From Hirsutella rhossiliensis (taxonomy: Eukaryota; Ascomycota; Sordariomycetes; Hypocreales; Ophiocordycipitaceae): DNA of 64,000 nt. The notes beneath the pieces are model-generated. The model ran no database searches. It was not told the origin of the DNA and worked only from the letters and a program-made list of their open reading frames with translations. Below, in pieces: positions 63,401 to 64,000 of this stretch. Position 1 is the stretch's first letter; the number at the start of each line of letters is the position of its first letter. Location: positions 1,054,001 through 1,118,000 of the forward strand of contig NW_025408684.1 of assembly GCF_020360975.1 (NCBI RefSeq), written 5' to 3'. Position numbers and translations under genes: made by a program.

Positions 63401-64000
63401 TCTTATTAATCGATTTTATTATATCCGCCGGTTTAGTTACTATCTTTATTCGTATCGCTAAAGCCCGTAATAATTTACTTAAACGGTTATCCCTTTTATC
63501 CTATTTAGTAGCTAAATCATCGTAAAATTTTACTTTCTCCTAAATCTACTAGTCCTAGAAACTTACGTCTTCGTTCTAATATAGCTAGCTAGTTTTCTAG
63601 TTAATTAGTAGGTTGCTCTCTTATAGCTATAGAAGCCCTAATATAAGGTCGTGTTCTTTAATATCTATAATATCGAAGTTAACTCGTTCGTCGTGGCCCT
63701 AGATATTAATATCGAGGTAATTAATCTCTATATTAATAATTCCGTTATTATAGTTAAAGGCCTCTCCTTCGATATTCGTAAGTTTATATAGATCTTTCTT
63801 ATATCTTTATATAAGTCGGTAACGATTAACGACTCTAGGTAAAACGTAATTACCTATCGCGCCGTAGTCTAAAAGTATACGTACGTAATATCCCGCGATT
63901 TAGATATCTAATACTATTTAGTCGCTATAGCTTGCCGTTGCTACGTATAGGGTCCTTAGATCTTATCGTATCGTACTAGTCTATAGCCCTTTTATAGATA
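60430..64000 (-). pseudogene. gypsy-II(iii) pol relic (protease to integrase)
   Basis: Minus strand from right to left: protease region (about 63550-64000), RT with VVYLDN for VVYLDD (62634-62648), RNase H with NYPIYDKEFLVI (62061-62098), then integrase (61850 to about 60450) next to the antisense gene. Fewer stops than in the other copies but still non-functional. The 5' part continues past the window. Confidence 0.85.

Larger units (their letters stand above)
59174..64000 (-). mobile_element. gypsy-II(iii), Ty3 retrotransposon, 3' part, least mutated
   Basis: LTR 59174-59643, 3' region with antisense gene (59650-60430), integrase, RNase H, RT and protease on the minus strand to the window edge; Gag and 5' LTR lie beyond it. 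It keeps many CG and some TG/CA steps, so it is the best template for the family. The five bases before the LTR (CTATA) should recur at the other end. Confidence 0.9.

Noticed and set aside
1..64000. Host genes, CRISPR arrays, bacterial operons
   Set aside because: No non-repeat coding region, no spaced direct repeats of CRISPR type, and base composition and mobile elements are those of a fungal RIP-affected repeat block.

Overview
This window is a solid block of dead, nested retroelements from a genome with RIP (repeat-induced point mutation), most likely a filamentous ascomycete (Pezizomycotina). The dinucleotides CA and TG are almost absent over most of the window (for example none in 20,041-20,340), TA is strongly enriched, and paralogous copies differ by CG/TA and TG/TA exchanges. 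ATG starts are therefore nearly gone and CAA/CAG codons read as TAA/TAG. No intact host gene, tRNA or rRNA was found.

Almost every base can be assigned to six retroelement families. gypsy-I is a Ty3 element with 186-bp LTRs; three complete copies lie on the minus strand at 1653-8625, 16416-23400 and 38328-45157, each with a perfect 5-bp target-site duplication (TSD). gypsy-II is a Ty3 element with 470-bp LTRs, present as pieces at 1050-10929 (-), 24436-45861 (+), 46728-49296 (-), 49838-51021 (-) and 59174-64000 (-). A Tad1-like LINE occurs at 10930-24435 (-), 47201-49035 (-, 5'-truncated), 49297-49837 (+, 5' piece) and 51022-57419 (+). One copia element lies at 28205-34168 (-). A 775-bp SINE-like element with a tRNA-like head and a LINE-like tail occurs twice (36926-37700 and 45929-46703). 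Two poorly identified LTR families sit at 1-803/57420-59173 and 804-1049.

Layout: gypsy-II(i) sits in the 3' region of LINE-2 and is itself hit by gypsy-I copy A and a short-LTR element. LINE-2 carries gypsy-I copy B and gypsy-II(ii). gypsy-II(ii) carries the copia, a SINE and gypsy-I copy C. After a scrap of copia LTR holding the second SINE come gypsy-II(iv) with a truncated LINE, the displaced 5' end of LINE-2, gypsy-II(v) hit by LINE-1, LINE-1 hit by LTR family F, and F hit by gypsy-II(iii). The TSDs show that the two halves of LINE-2 (24,435 and 49,837) were split by one gypsy-II insertion and are now in inverted orientation.

The most interesting signal is a shared architecture. Both Ty3 families, and possibly the LINE, carry beyond the end of pol an extra gene candidate on the strand opposite to pol, with its own TATA box and CT-rich leader. 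In gypsy-II(iii) it reads for 208 codons (59780-60406) and, allowing for TG-to-TA mutation, begins with the exact Cys spacing of a Zn2Cys6 cluster followed by a likely coiled coil.
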